Source: Pseudomonadota bacterium
Lineage (GTDB): Bacteria > Pseudomonadota > Alphaproteobacteria > Rhodospirillales > Magnetospirillaceae
Length of the DNA stretch: 64,000 nucleotides
Direction of reading: 5' to 3'
NCBI GenBank assembly: GCA_021781575.1
Contig: JAJXWP010000021.1
Span: 1-64,000, forward strand
Shown piece after piece: positions 39,936 through 48,824 of this stretch. The notes under the pieces were generated by a model, which made no database searches, was not told the origin of the DNA, and saw only the letters and a list, made by a program, of their open reading frames with translations. How positions within the stretch are numbered: the stretch's first letter is position 1; every line of letters starts with the position of its first letter. Made by a program: the position numbers and the translations under genes.

Positions 39936-42416
39936 ATGGCATCTCCGACAGTCATCGAATTCGATCAGGCCCTCGCCGGGGGATTGAATGGCGGCTTCCT
40001 GGGCGACGGTGTCGTCGTCGGCTCCAAAGAAATATTGACGACTTACAACACGGTGTTCGACTCCAGCGGGATGGTCCGCACCGTCTTTCTCGAAAGCAGC
40101 CTGGTCGGCAATCCTTCGCTGTCGTTCACCGCCCATGGGGATGCGGCGAACGGCATCGCGGTCGTCGATATTACCGATCCGTCTTTTTCCGGTTTCACGG
40201 CATCCGAGATTGCAAACTTGCAGGCGAACTACAGCGGTGGGGCCGCCTCGTTCACCTATGTTGACGGCGGGTCGGTCTCGGGGACCAACACCGAATCGGT
40301 GGCCGTGTCCGGCAATACGCTGTCGATTTCCAACCCCGCAACCTATCTCTTCCAGAACGCCTCCATGCCCGGGGCACCCGTGTGGACCGACGGCGCCACC
40401 TCGGCGACCGTCGACGGGCTGATGACGTCGGCGAGCCAGGGCATCACTTTGAACCAGACGGCCGTGACCGAGGTTCAAAATGATTTCGCTTCCGCGGGAA
40501 ACTATTCGGTGACGACCGCCATCGCCGATTATCAGCAGGGAACCCTATCCTTTTCCACCACGGTCGCCGACACGGCGCAGGATATCCTGGCGAACCTCGG
40601 AACTCTCGAAGCGATCGCCCAGACGGGCAAGCTGATTGCCGTCGATTTCACCGATGGCAGCGCCCCGACCCTGGCGTTGAGCTACGCGCAATGGGCTACC
40701 GATGCGACCCTGATCGGCGAGTTCTCGGGCAGCTACAGCATGACCGTGGCCGGGGTGCCAGCCGCCAATGCCTCCGGCATCTTCACCGGCAACAGCCATG
40801 TCGTATCGGTCTCGGTCAGCGACAGCGCCGCCAATATCGCGACCAGCCTGGACAAGCTGGAATCGCTGGCCTCATCCGGCAAAGCAACCTCGATCGCCCT
40901 GACCGATTCCGGCACCCCCATTCTGTCGATTACGGCGACTCAGGAGAATCAGGACGCGGCGGCGCTGAAACTGATCAGCGGCAACTACCATCTGAATGTG
41001 ACTTCCGGCAGCTCCGGCTCCGGGACAACGACAAATGTCGTGCAACTCGAAACCATTTCCAGCAACCCGAATATCTCGGCGACGGGAGACGGATATGTAA
41101 ACGCCGTCTTCAGTTCGACCGTCCCCGTCAGCGTAAACACCTCCGCCGGAACGGTGTCTGTTCAGGACGACGTCGTAGCCTATGGCAGCGGCCATTTCCG
41201 CCTGGAATTGTGGGCACTCACCGCCCCGTTCCCGACCGGTTCCCAGTACGATTCGCCCTACGGTACGGTAACTGGCTATCGGGTGGCCGTCGATGACCTC
41301 GGATCTCTCCCCGTCTTCAGTACTGGAGAGAATGTGAGCGGGTCGCTTTCCGGCCTCCCCAGCGGCAGCTACTATTTCACTGCCGTGCTTACCGAATCGG
41401 CCGGATCGAGTTCCAATGACGGCTTCGTCGCCGACAGTCTCATCCAGGCGAACACGGCAACCACCTATACCGGTGGTGGCGGCCCGGTGACCATCACCGC
41501 CGCCGAGGCGAGCACGGTCCTGACCGAATCCAATGTGACATCGGCAACCGTCAGCGACAATGCCGCCGATGTCACGGCCTGTATCGATGCGCTCGGAAGC
41601 TTGGCGTCGGCTGGCAAGCTCTCTTCGATCACGCTGACCGATTCCGGCACTCCGGTCCTCACCGTCACCGCCGCTCAGCTTTCGGCAGACAAGGCGGCCC
41701 TTTCGGATATTTCCAGCGGATTTGATCTCTCGGTGACCGCGCCTTCGACCAACACGACGATAACGGGGCTGTCCGGCCATGCCAATACGGTCATCCTTTC
41801 CGGCACCGGCAATCTATACAGTTTCGACCCGACCGGAAACGGCACCAGTTTCACCCTTAGCGGCAACGGCGTCACCGACCAGATCAGCAACGTCACCGCC
41901 CTGCAGTTCTCCGACGTCACCGACATCGTCGCCAGCCAGACGCCGTCGACGGCGGGCGCCGTGAGCTCGGCCCAGGTGACGGAACTCTATGGCGCGGTGT
42001 TTGGGCGCACCCCGGACGTGGGTGGTCTCTCCTTCTATGAAACCTATGCCAGGGCCAATCCCTTGACACCCTTCCAGCAGTACGCCGAATGGTTCCTGGC
42101 TTCGTCCGAGTATACCGCCAATACCGCGCACAATTACCCCCAGACGGTCGCCGGCGACGAGCGGTTCATCACCGACTCGTACAGCAATCTGCTGCATCGG
42201 ACGCCCTCGGCGAGCGAGATCGCCTATTACGAGAACAACGTCATCGCCCCGGCACTGAAAGGCCTTTCCTCCGGCACCGCTGGCTACGCCTCGGCCCAGG
42301 CCGCAGCCCATGCGCAGGTTCTGGTCTATTTCAGCCAGTCACCGGAATTTCTGAGTGACGTTACCGTCACCGCGCAGGCCCACTCATCCGCCAGCCATTG
42401 GCTGGTGCTGATTTGA
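39936..42416 (+). CDS. large repeat protein with C-terminal DUF4214 domain
   Basis: This 826-residue acidic protein is rich in Ser/Thr/Gly/Ala and has very few cysteines (one, in the third repeat). It has three related units near residues 208, 291 and 535 (for example VSDSAANIATSLDKLESLAS and VSDNAADVTACIDALGSLAS, each followed by ITLTDSGTPVL-like strands). A DUF4214 domain spans about 680-820 (ELYGAVFGRTPDVGGLSFYE). No Sec signal is seen, so type I secretion is plausible. The start MASPTVIEF follows GGGGGACGGAA; the frame upstream of it is not protein-like. DUF4214 proteins are often surface-layer or adhesin-like. Exact role unknown. Confidence 0.78.
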   Translation: MASPTVIEFDQALAGGLNGGFLGDGVVVGSKEILTTYNTVFDSSGMVRTVFLESSLVGNPSLSFTAHGDAANGIAVVDITDPSFSGFTASEIANLQANYSGGAASFTYVDGGSVSGTNTESVAVSGNTLSISNPATYLFQNASMPGAPVWTDGATSATVDGLMTSASQGITLNQTAVTEVQNDFASAGNYSVTTAIADYQQGTLSFSTTVADTAQDILANLGTLEAIAQTGKLIAVDFTDGSAPTLALSYAQWATDATLIGEFSGSYSMTVAGVPAANASGIFTGNSHVVSVSVSDSAANIATSLDKLESLASSGKATSIALTDSGTPILSITATQENQDAAALKLISGNYHLNVTSGSSGSGTTTNVVQLETISSNPNISATGDGYVNAVFSSTVPVSVNTSAGTVSVQDDVVAYGSGHFRLELWALTAPFPTGSQYDSPYGTVTGYRVAVDDLGSLPVFSTGENVSGSLSGLPSGSYYFTAVLTESAGSSSNDGFVADSLIQANTATTYTGGGGPVTITAAEASTVLTESNVTSATVSDNAADVTACIDALGSLASAGKLSSITLTDSGTPVLTVTAAQLSADKAALSDISSGFDLSVTAPSTNTTITGLSGHANTVILSGTGNLYSFDPTGNGTSFTLSGNGVTDQISNVTALQFSDVTDIVASQTPSTAGAVSSAQVTELYGAVFGRTPDVGGLSFYETYARANPLTPFQQYAEWFLASSEYTANTAHNYPQTVAGDERFITDSYSNLLHRTPSASEIAYYENNVIAPALKGLSSGTAGYASAQAAAHAQVLVYFSQSPEFLSDVTVTAQAHSSASHWLVLI

Positions 42417-42450
42417 ACCAGCGCCCGCCGACGCTGGTGATCTTCTTTGG
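42417..42450 (+). terminator. terminator after the DUF4214 gene
   Basis: ACCAGCG and CGCTGGT form a seven-base stem around CCCGCCGA right at the stop codon, followed by GATCTTCTTT. It is a plausible intrinsic terminator. Confidence 0.55.
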
Positions 42451-42753
42451 CCCTGATATGCCGGGCTATTGCAGGATCCTGGCCCAACTTGAATACCTCG
42501 ACTCGACAATGCTTTGATATCCCTGGATGATTCAGGAAAATCCTTGACGCGCGGCACTGCGCCGAGGGCAGCCGCGGCGATTTGGGGTTTCGGAAAGAGG
42601 GGGTGGCATCGGCGGCCCGAGGACCTGGGCGCAGGGCGGCAAAGCGATATGCAGGACCTTCATCACCGCCGGCCCGCCCCACCGTCGCGGCGACGCCCCA
42701 TTCAGGGCTAATCCAAGCGGCCAAAGGCTGCGGGATGAAAAGGAGTTTCTGCA
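42451..42753. other. intergenic region, no gene seen
   Basis: About 300 nt between the DUF4214 terminator and the methyltransferase. Several short frames exist on both strands but none has a ribosome binding site or protein-like composition. The methyltransferase ribosome binding site AAGGAG is at the right end. Confidence 0.5.
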
Positions 42754-43500
42754 GTGGACATTCCACGGATATTCAACATTACCGAAAGTGCTCATCGCAT
42801 CCATAATCCATTCACCCCAGAAAAGCTCGCCACTCTCGGCGCGGCTTTGCGTTTGGAGGCGGGGACCCGTGTGCTCGACCTCGGCAGCGGTTCGGGCGAG
42901 ATGCTGTGTACCTGGGCACGCGATTACGGAATCGGTGGTACCGGCATCGACATGAGCCAATTGTTCACCGAACAAGCGAAGCTCCGCGCTGACCAACTGG
43001 GCGTCGCCGATCGGGTCGAGTTCGTTCACGGAGACGCTGCCGGCTACGTCGCCGACCAAAAGGTCGGTGTGGCAGCCTGTGTCGGCGCCACTTGGATCGG
43101 TGGCGGAGTGGTCGGCACCATCGAGGTTCTGGCCAAGAGTCTCCGCACGAGAGGGATCATCCTTATCGGCGAGCCATATTGGCTGCGATTGCCATCGACG
43201 GAGGAGGCCGCCAGAGGATGCGGCGCCCGTTCCATCTCGGACTTTCTCTTGCTTCCAGAACTTCTCGCGTTTTTCAGCGACCTCGACTACGACGTCGTGG
43301 AAATGGTCCTGGCAGACCAAGATAGCTGGGACAGGTACGAGGCAGCCAAGTGGCTCACGATGCGCCGATGGCTCGAAACGAATCCCGACGATGACTTGTC
43401 GAACGATGTTCGAGCCGAACTGACCTCGGCGCCCGTACGCTACGCCACCTACACCCGTGAATACCTGGGCTGGGGTGTGTTCGCGCTTATGTCGCGGTGA
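42754..43500 (+). CDS. class I SAM-dependent methyltransferase
   Basis: This 248-residue protein has the Rossmann methyltransferase motifs: motif I VLDLGSGSGEMLCTWARDYG, an acidic end of strand 2 (GTGIDMSQLF), VEFVHGDAAGYVADQKV and post-motif IILIGEPYWLRLP. The substrate is unknown; the SAM site resembles that of ubiquinone or small-molecule methylases. It starts at GTG with AAGGAG eight bases upstream. It stands alone between the DUF4214 gene and the convergent catabolic operon. Confidence 0.85.
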   Translation: MDIPRIFNITESAHRIHNPFTPEKLATLGAALRLEAGTRVLDLGSGSGEMLCTWARDYGIGGTGIDMSQLFTEQAKLRADQLGVADRVEFVHGDAAGYVADQKVGVAACVGATWIGGGVVGTIEVLAKSLRTRGIILIGEPYWLRLPSTEEAARGCGARSISDFLLLPELLAFFSDLDYDVVEMVLADQDSWDRYEAAKWLTMRRWLETNPDDDLSNDVRAELTSAPVRYATYTREYLGWGVFALMSR

Positions 43501-43712
43501 TGTGAGCCAACTGCCGCGCAACGGCCAGCGCGGCGCTCTACTCGGTCACTCGACTACAACCCTCACCCGTTGATCACCGGCACGCGCCGCTTCGGCTGTT
43601 GCCGGCCCGTTATCCGAGCCCCCGCCCCATTCCCCGCCCGTTGAGGATTCTCGGATACCTGCCGAAGGCCGTCGTTGAGGTGCCGATGGCAGGCGTCCGA
43701 AACCCCTCAACG

Positions 43713-44489
43713 TTAGCAGACGACCGGATGCTGCCCCCCATCCATGCCAATGGTGACCCCGGTGACGTAGCTCGCCTTGTCCGAGGCCAGAAACAATACC
43801 ACGTCGGCAACCTCCTCGGGCGAGGCCATGCGGCCCATGGGGATGCTTTCGACGCCGCGGCGGCGGGCCTCGGAAAGGCTGATGCCGGCCAGGCGGGCAG
43901 CCGCCTCCATGCCTTCGGCAACCCGGCCGGTATCGGTCAGGCCCGGGTTGACTCCGACGATCCGCACGCCCTTCGCCGCATAGGCCGTGCCCAGCCCGGC
44001 CGTCGCCAGCATGAGGGCGGCATTGGCCGCGCCGCCGGCCAGATGCGTCGGCGCGGCGACTTTTCCGCCAATGCCGATGACGTTGACGATAACGCCGCGA
44101 CGCCGCGACGCCATTCGCTTCACCAGAGGGTCGATAACGTTGATATAGGTGAAGAACTTGGCGTCAAGGGCGGCCCGCCACAGCGCTGGAGTGAGTTCGT
44201 CGGGCGGCGTCCGCTTCGCCGCACCGGCGGAATTGACCACGACATCGATCGGCCCCAGGCAAGCCTCCACCGCCTCGATGGCGCCGGCAGCGGCGGCGGC
44301 TTCGGACAGGTCGGCGGTGACGCCGAACAGGTTCGGCACCGCCGTCCGCGCCCGCTCGATATTCTCCTGGGAACGGGAGCATGCGGCAACCTTGGCGCCT
44401 TCGGCGGCGAAGGCGGCGGCACAAGCCAAGCCAATGCCCTTCGAGCCGCCGGTCACCAGCACCACCTTGCCGCTGAAACCCAGATCCAT
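43713..44489 (-). CDS. SDR-family protein lacking the canonical Tyr-x3-Lys
   Basis: This 258-residue short-chain dehydrogenase fold has the NAD(P) motif TGGSKGIGLA, NSAGA and the C-terminal PEEVADVVLFLASD-GG. Where classical enzymes have YxxxK it reads PTHLAGGAANAAL, with no tyrosine or lysine. The same drift (GSAGNAAL) occurs in a poorly known SDR subgroup. It may still bind nucleotide but use other chemistry. The start MDLGFSGK is preferred over MVRR by the GGTGAG upstream. It is last in the box/beta-oxidation operon, 37 nt after the transglutaminase-like gene. Confidence 0.82.
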   Translation of the reverse strand: MDLGFSGKVVLVTGGSKGIGLACAAAFAAEGAKVAACSRSQENIERARTAVPNLFGVTADLSEAAAAAGAIEAVEACLGPIDVVVNSAGAAKRTPPDELTPALWRAALDAKFFTYINVIDPLVKRMASRRRGVIVNVIGIGGKVAAPTHLAGGAANAALMLATAGLGTAYAAKGVRIVGVNPGLTDTGRVAEGMEAAARLAGISLSEARRRGVESIPMGRMASPEEVADVVLFLASDKASYVTGVTIGMDGGQHPVVC

Positions 44490-44526
44490 CCGTCTCACCA
44501 TAACATCAGTCGGCCCGCGGCGGCGG

Positions 44527-45189
44527 TCAGGATGAGACGACGGCTTCCGCGCCGAAGTCGCCGCCGGAGAAGGAGTCTTCCATCAACCGGGGACAATGCT
44601 CGCGGAAGGTGGCGAGGATTTCCTCCACCGGCACGTCCGCGTAAGTACCGCGATAGTCAACGTACTCCATGTGGCGGCGATCGTTCCGGTCGTAGGGATG
44701 GAAGATCGAATCGTTGCGGCCGTCGAAGTCCAGCGGCAGGACGCCGAACCGTTCGCATAGGCTCAGGTTGAAGGCGGGCGTCGCCTTGACGAACTTGCCG
44801 TCCAGCCACAGGTCGGCATAGGCGTGCCAGAAGAACACGTCGCCACCGTTCATCTCCAGAAGCCGCGGCGTCGCCAGGTGGTTGCGCACATCGGCGAAGC
44901 CCAGTCGGGCGGGGATTCCCTGGGCGCGGCAGCATGCCGCCAGCAATGCGGCCTTGGCGACGCAATAGCCGCGTCCGCGCTGCAGCGCCACCCGGCCGGA
45001 ATACACCTCGCGACGGGCATAGATCTGATAGGGATCGTAGAGAACCTGGTCCCGCACAGCGTAGAAAATGCTGAGCGCCCGCTCCACCGGGTCGGCGATC
45101 CCGCCCGCCGCGGCTTCCGCGAAGGCGATCACCTCGGGAGCGTCGCTCTCGACATAGCGCGCGGGCTGCAGATAGGCTGGATCGATCAT
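44527..45189 (-). CDS. transglutaminase-like cysteine protein
   Basis: This 220-residue protein has the papain-like transglutaminase core: catalytic Cys in RGRGYCVAKAALLAA, His in FFWHAYADLWLDGKFVKATPAF and a following Asp/Asn region. No signal peptide is seen, so it is cytoplasmic. The start MIDPAYLQPARYV follows GGGAG seven bases upstream; a longer frame start at 45276 lies in the hydrolase gene end. Such proteins can act as amidases or isopeptidases. Its place in an aromatic-CoA operon is unexplained. Confidence 0.78.
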   Translation of the reverse strand: MIDPAYLQPARYVESDAPEVIAFAEAAAGGIADPVERALSIFYAVRDQVLYDPYQIYARREVYSGRVALQRGRGYCVAKAALLAACCRAQGIPARLGFADVRNHLATPRLLEMNGGDVFFWHAYADLWLDGKFVKATPAFNLSLCERFGVLPLDFDGRNDSIFHPYDRNDRRHMEYVDYRGTYADVPVEEILATFREHCPRLMEDSFSGGDFGAEAVVSS

Positions 45190-45262
45190 TGGAAGTCTCC
45201 CGGTACGGCTGAGCTGTTCTTCATTTCGATACATTTTATCCAAGAAACCATCTGCTTCTGCA

Positions 45263-46033
45263 TCATAAATCATCAAGAAACGATGCCGAGGCTTGGAGAA
45301 CCGCCTGAGGCTGGTCGCGATGCGGGGAATGGGCGCATGCCGTCAAAGCGAGCCTTCGGGTGCGGGGCAGTACGGCTTCGATACGGTCCAACTGGTCCAA
45401 CGTGCCGTATTCGTCGTCCAACCCCTGGATCAACAGGGCCGGCGCGCCGATGGCCGGGAGCAGCTCCTCGATGTTCCAGTCGCGAAAGCGGGGGTCCAGC
45501 CAGATATCGTTCCACCCCCAGAAAGCATGATCGGCATCGGCATGATAGCGGCCCAGACGGCGCCCCAAATCGGTCGTTCGATAGGTCGTCTTGGCTTGGG
45601 CGATGCTGTCGACGGTCAACTGTTCGACATAGACATGGGGCGCTTCGAGGATCAGGGCGGCAACCCGCTCGGGGTACCGGGCCGCGGCGATCAGGGCGAT
45701 CGAAGCGCCGTCGCTATGACCGAACAGCACCGCCTGATCGAGCCCCAAGGCATCCATCAGCGCTGGAACGGTGTCGGCTTCCCGATGCATATAGTCGGGG
45801 TCGCGGGATGCCGGCAACCGTTCCGAATGGCCATACCCACGACGGGACCAGGCGATCACGTGCCGTCCGGTGGCTGCCGCCAGGCGGCTGGGGAAATCCC
45901 GCCACATGGCCACCGAGCCCAGTCCTTCGTGAAGCATCAGGATGGGAGTCCCCTGCCCCGCCCATTCCCGCACCTCCAGCCGGATCCCCTGCACCACGAC
46001 GAACTCGGGCCCGACCGCTACCTGTTTGTTCAT
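45263..46033 (-). CDS. alpha/beta-hydrolase
   Basis: This 256-residue hydrolase has the oxyanion region MLHEGLGSVAMWRDFP, nucleophile elbow FGHSDGAS, acid in IQGLDDEYG and histidine in TACAHSPHRDQP. The length and HEGLG motif fit the family of enol-lactone, C-C bond and ester hydrolases. Within the box operon it may hydrolyse a lactone or a dead-end CoA ester formed during ring cleavage, but the substrate cannot be read. It starts with ATG 36 nt after the thiolase stop. Confidence 0.85.
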   Translation of the reverse strand: MNKQVAVGPEFVVVQGIRLEVREWAGQGTPILMLHEGLGSVAMWRDFPSRLAAATGRHVIAWSRRGYGHSERLPASRDPDYMHREADTVPALMDALGLDQAVLFGHSDGASIALIAAARYPERVAALILEAPHVYVEQLTVDSIAQAKTTYRTTDLGRRLGRYHADADHAFWGWNDIWLDPRFRDWNIEELLPAIGAPALLIQGLDDEYGTLDQLDRIEAVLPRTRRLALTACAHSPHRDQPQAVLQASASFLDDL

Positions 46034-46069
46034 GACGTCTCCCTTGCCTTCGCAACCGGCCTAAATGCC

Positions 46070-47272
46070 TTACACCCGCTCCAACAGCATCGCGATCCCT
46101 TGGCCGACGCCGATGCACATGGTGCACAGGGCGTAGCGTCCACCGATCCGATGCAACTGGTTGACCGCCGTCGTCACCAGCCGCGCACCGCTCGCCCCAA
46201 GCGGATGGCCAAGCGCGATCGCCCCCCCATTGGGATTGACCCGGGGATCGTCGTCGGCAAGCCCCAGATCGCGCAGGACGGCCAATGCCTGGGCGGCGAA
46301 CGCCTCATTCAACTCGATAACGTCCATTTGCGCCAGCCCGTGCCCGGTCATTTCCAGCAGCTTGCGGGTTGCCGGGGCCGGCCCCATGCCCATGATGCGT
46401 GGCGCCACACCGGCCGCCGCCATCCCGACGATGCGGGCCTTCGGCGTCAAGCCATGGCGTGCCGCCGTCTTTTCGTCGGCGATGAGCAGGGCGCAGGCGC
46501 CGTCGTTGACCCCGCTGGCGTTGCCCGCAGTCACCGTGCCGTCAGGCTTGACCACGCCCTTGAGCTTGGCCAACGCCTCCAGGCTGGTCTCGCGCGGATG
46601 TTCGTCGGTGGCGACGATCACCGGGTCGCCCTTCTTGCGTCCGACCGCGACCGGCACGATCTCGGCGGCGAAAATGCCGGTCCGCTGCGCCGCAAGGGCT
46701 TTCATCTGGCTGGCCAGCGCCATCCGGTCCTGCGCCTCGCGCCCGATATTGAAGTCCGCGGCGATGTTCTCGGCGGTCTCCGGCATGGAGTCCGTTCCGT
46801 ATTCCTTGCGCATCGACGGATTGACGAAGCGCCAGCCGATGGTGGTGTCGTAGAGAGCGCCATCGCGACTGAACGGCGTTTCGGCCTTGGACAGGACGAA
46901 CGGCGCCCGGCTCATGCTTTCGACCCCGCCGGCGATCATCAGCTGTGCTTCGCCGCTGCGGATCGCCCTCGCCGCCGTTCCCACCGCGTCCAGACCGGAC
47001 CCGCACAACCGGTTGATGGTGGCACCGGGCACCTCCTTGGGCAGGCCGGCCAGCAGAAGACTCATCCGGGCGACGTTGCGGTTGTCCTCGCCGGCCTGAT
47101 TGGCGCAGCCGAACAGCACATCGGAGACGGCCTGCCAGTCCACATCAGGATTGCGCGCCATCAGCGCCCTCAGCGGAACGGCGCCCAGGTCGTCGGTGCG
47201 GACCGACGACAGCGCGCCGCCATAACGGCCGAAAGGAGTGCGAACGGCGTCGCAGACGAAAGCCTGGGTCAT
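46070..47272 (-). CDS. pcaF: 3-oxoadipyl-CoA thiolase (PcaF/PaaJ type)
   Basis: This 400-residue thiolase cleaves 3-oxoadipyl-CoA to acetyl-CoA and succinyl-CoA. Catalytic residues are Cys in TINRLCGSGLDAVG, His in GGAIALGHPLGASGAR and Cys in ALCTMCIGVGQG. The start MTQAFVCDAVRTPFGRYGG is the family start. It closely follows the dehydrogenase gene. The context (boxABCD, hydratase, dehydrogenase) identifies it as the last beta-oxidation step of the benzoyl-CoA epoxide pathway. Confidence 0.92.
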   Translation of the reverse strand: MTQAFVCDAVRTPFGRYGGALSSVRTDDLGAVPLRALMARNPDVDWQAVSDVLFGCANQAGEDNRNVARMSLLLAGLPKEVPGATINRLCGSGLDAVGTAARAIRSGEAQLMIAGGVESMSRAPFVLSKAETPFSRDGALYDTTIGWRFVNPSMRKEYGTDSMPETAENIAADFNIGREAQDRMALASQMKALAAQRTGIFAAEIVPVAVGRKKGDPVIVATDEHPRETSLEALAKLKGVVKPDGTVTAGNASGVNDGACALLIADEKTAARHGLTPKARIVGMAAAGVAPRIMGMGPAPATRKLLEMTGHGLAQMDVIELNEAFAAQALAVLRDLGLADDDPRVNPNGGAIALGHPLGASGARLVTTAVNQLHRIGGRYALCTMCIGVGQGIAMLLERV

Positions 47273-47294
47273 GGTGTCGGGCTCCGGTTCAAGG

Positions 47295-48824
47295 TCAGAG
47301 TGTAGGGCCGTCGCCACCGCGGCGCAGCCAGGGACTCAAGCGGTAGCGTTCGCCCCGATAGGCGGCGTCGAGCGCATCGATGACGGCGGCGACGCCGACA
47401 ACGCTCCAACCGCGCAGCCATTCGAAGGGACCGGCCGGGTAGTTCACCCCCAGCTTCATCGCCGCATCGGCGGCGTCGGGCGTACAGACGCCCTGCAGTA
47501 CCGCGTCGGCCGCCTCGTTGATCAGCATGGCCAGCGTGCGGGCCACCACCAGGCCCGGCGTGTCAGCCACCGGCAAAGGCAGGAAACCGAGCCGTCGCAG
47601 CCATTCCGGGGCCTGTTCACGCCAGGCGGAGCCGGCGCCGGAATGGACCGCATAGGCGAGCGCGCGGCCGTCAGCCGCCGGCGGCAAGGGTGGACGATCG
47701 AACACGGCAAGATCGGCGACGCCGGTGGCCGCGGCGATTTCGTAGGCCGCCGCGCCCTCGGTCAACATCAGGCGCCCGCCGTCAATCTCCAGGCCCGTCC
47801 AGCCGGAATCCCGTTGGCGGAGCGGAGCCAGCCCGAGGGAGGCCAGGGCCGGCCGCAACGCCTGTTCCAGCATGTCGGCAACGCCGCCCAGCCCGTGGAC
47901 CACGACCCGCCGCGCCGTCAGCGGCCGTTCCGCCGGCAGCGCCGGCAGCGCCGGCGGACCGGCGGGATAGGTGTAAAAGCCGCGACCGCTCTTCCGGCCC
48001 AGCAGCCCGCCGTCCACCATTTCGCGCTGGACCAGCGACGGCACATAGCGCTTGTCCTGAAAATTGGCTTCATAGACCGAGGCGGTGACGGCGAAATTGG
48101 TGTCGTGGCCGATCAGGTCCATCAGCTCGCAGGGGCCCATGCGGAACCCGGCGCCCCTCAAGCAGGCATCGAGCACGTGCGGTTCGGCGGCCCGTTCCTG
48201 CAGCAGGGCCAGCGTTTCGGCGTAATAAGGCCGGGCAATGCGATTGACGATGAACCCGGGAGTGCTCCTGGCATGCACCGGCACCTTGCCCCAGGCCTGG
48301 CTCAGCCGGAACACAGCCTCGGCGACGGCGGCGTCGGTGGCCAGGCCGCTGACCACTTCCACCAGCCTCATCAGCGGCACGGGATTGAAGAAATGCATGC
48401 CGACCAGCCGGCCGGGGCGCTTCAGCCCGTTGGCCATGGCGGTGATGCTGATCGACGAAGTGTTGCTGGCCAGCACCGCATCGGCCGCGACGATATCTTC
48501 GATCTGGCGAAACAGCTCGCGTTTGGCATCGATCCGCTCGACGATCGCCTCCACCACCAGCCTCGCGTCCGCCGCCTCGGCCAGCGAGCCGATGGGCCGT
48601 ATCCGCTCCATCGTCGCCTCCGCCGCCTCGGGCGTCATCTTGCCCCTGGCGGCCAAGCCCTCCAGGGTCGCGGCGAGCCTGACCCGGGCCTCGGAAGCGG
48701 CACCCTCTCGCATGTCGAACAGCCGCACCGGATGCCCGGCCTGCGCCGCCACCTGGGCGATTCCGGTCCCCATGATGCCGGCGCCAACCACCAGCACGGG
48801 GAATTGAGAAGGGCTCAACGGCAT
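47295..48824 (-). CDS. paaH: 3-hydroxyadipyl-CoA dehydrogenase (PaaH type)
   Basis: This 509-residue protein has an N-terminal NAD-binding domain (VVGAGIMGTGIAQVAAQAG) and tandem 3-hydroxyacyl-CoA dehydrogenase C-terminal domains. The catalytic region is GMHFFNPVPLMRLVEVV and the linker HARSTPGFIVNRIARPYY. It oxidises 3-hydroxyadipyl-CoA to 3-oxoadipyl-CoA. The double C-domain length is characteristic of PaaH/PaaC rather than fatty-acid FadB. The start overlaps the hydratase stop by 10 nt. Confidence 0.92.
   Translation of the reverse strand: MPLSPSQFPVLVVGAGIMGTGIAQVAAQAGHPVRLFDMREGAASEARVRLAATLEGLAARGKMTPEAAEATMERIRPIGSLAEAADARLVVEAIVERIDAKRELFRQIEDIVAADAVLASNTSSISITAMANGLKRPGRLVGMHFFNPVPLMRLVEVVSGLATDAAVAEAVFRLSQAWGKVPVHARSTPGFIVNRIARPYYAETLALLQERAAEPHVLDACLRGAGFRMGPCELMDLIGHDTNFAVTASVYEANFQDKRYVPSLVQREMVDGGLLGRKSGRGFYTYPAGPPALPALPAERPLTARRVVVHGLGGVADMLEQALRPALASLGLAPLRQRDSGWTGLEIDGGRLMLTEGAAAYEIAAATGVADLAVFDRPPLPPAADGRALAYAVHSGAGSAWREQAPEWLRRLGFLPLPVADTPGLVVARTLAMLINEAADAVLQGVCTPDAADAAMKLGVNYPAGPFEWLRGWSVVGVAAVIDALDAAYRGERYRLSPWLRRGGDGPTL

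Noticed and set aside
42439-42753. Short frames on both strands between the DUF4214 and methyltransferase genes
   Set aside because: None has a start with ribosome binding site or a recognisable domain.
45293-47305. A 670-codon plus-strand frame opposite the thiolase and hydrolase
   Set aside because: It lies antisense to genes with complete catalytic motifs and looks like low-complexity shadow coding.
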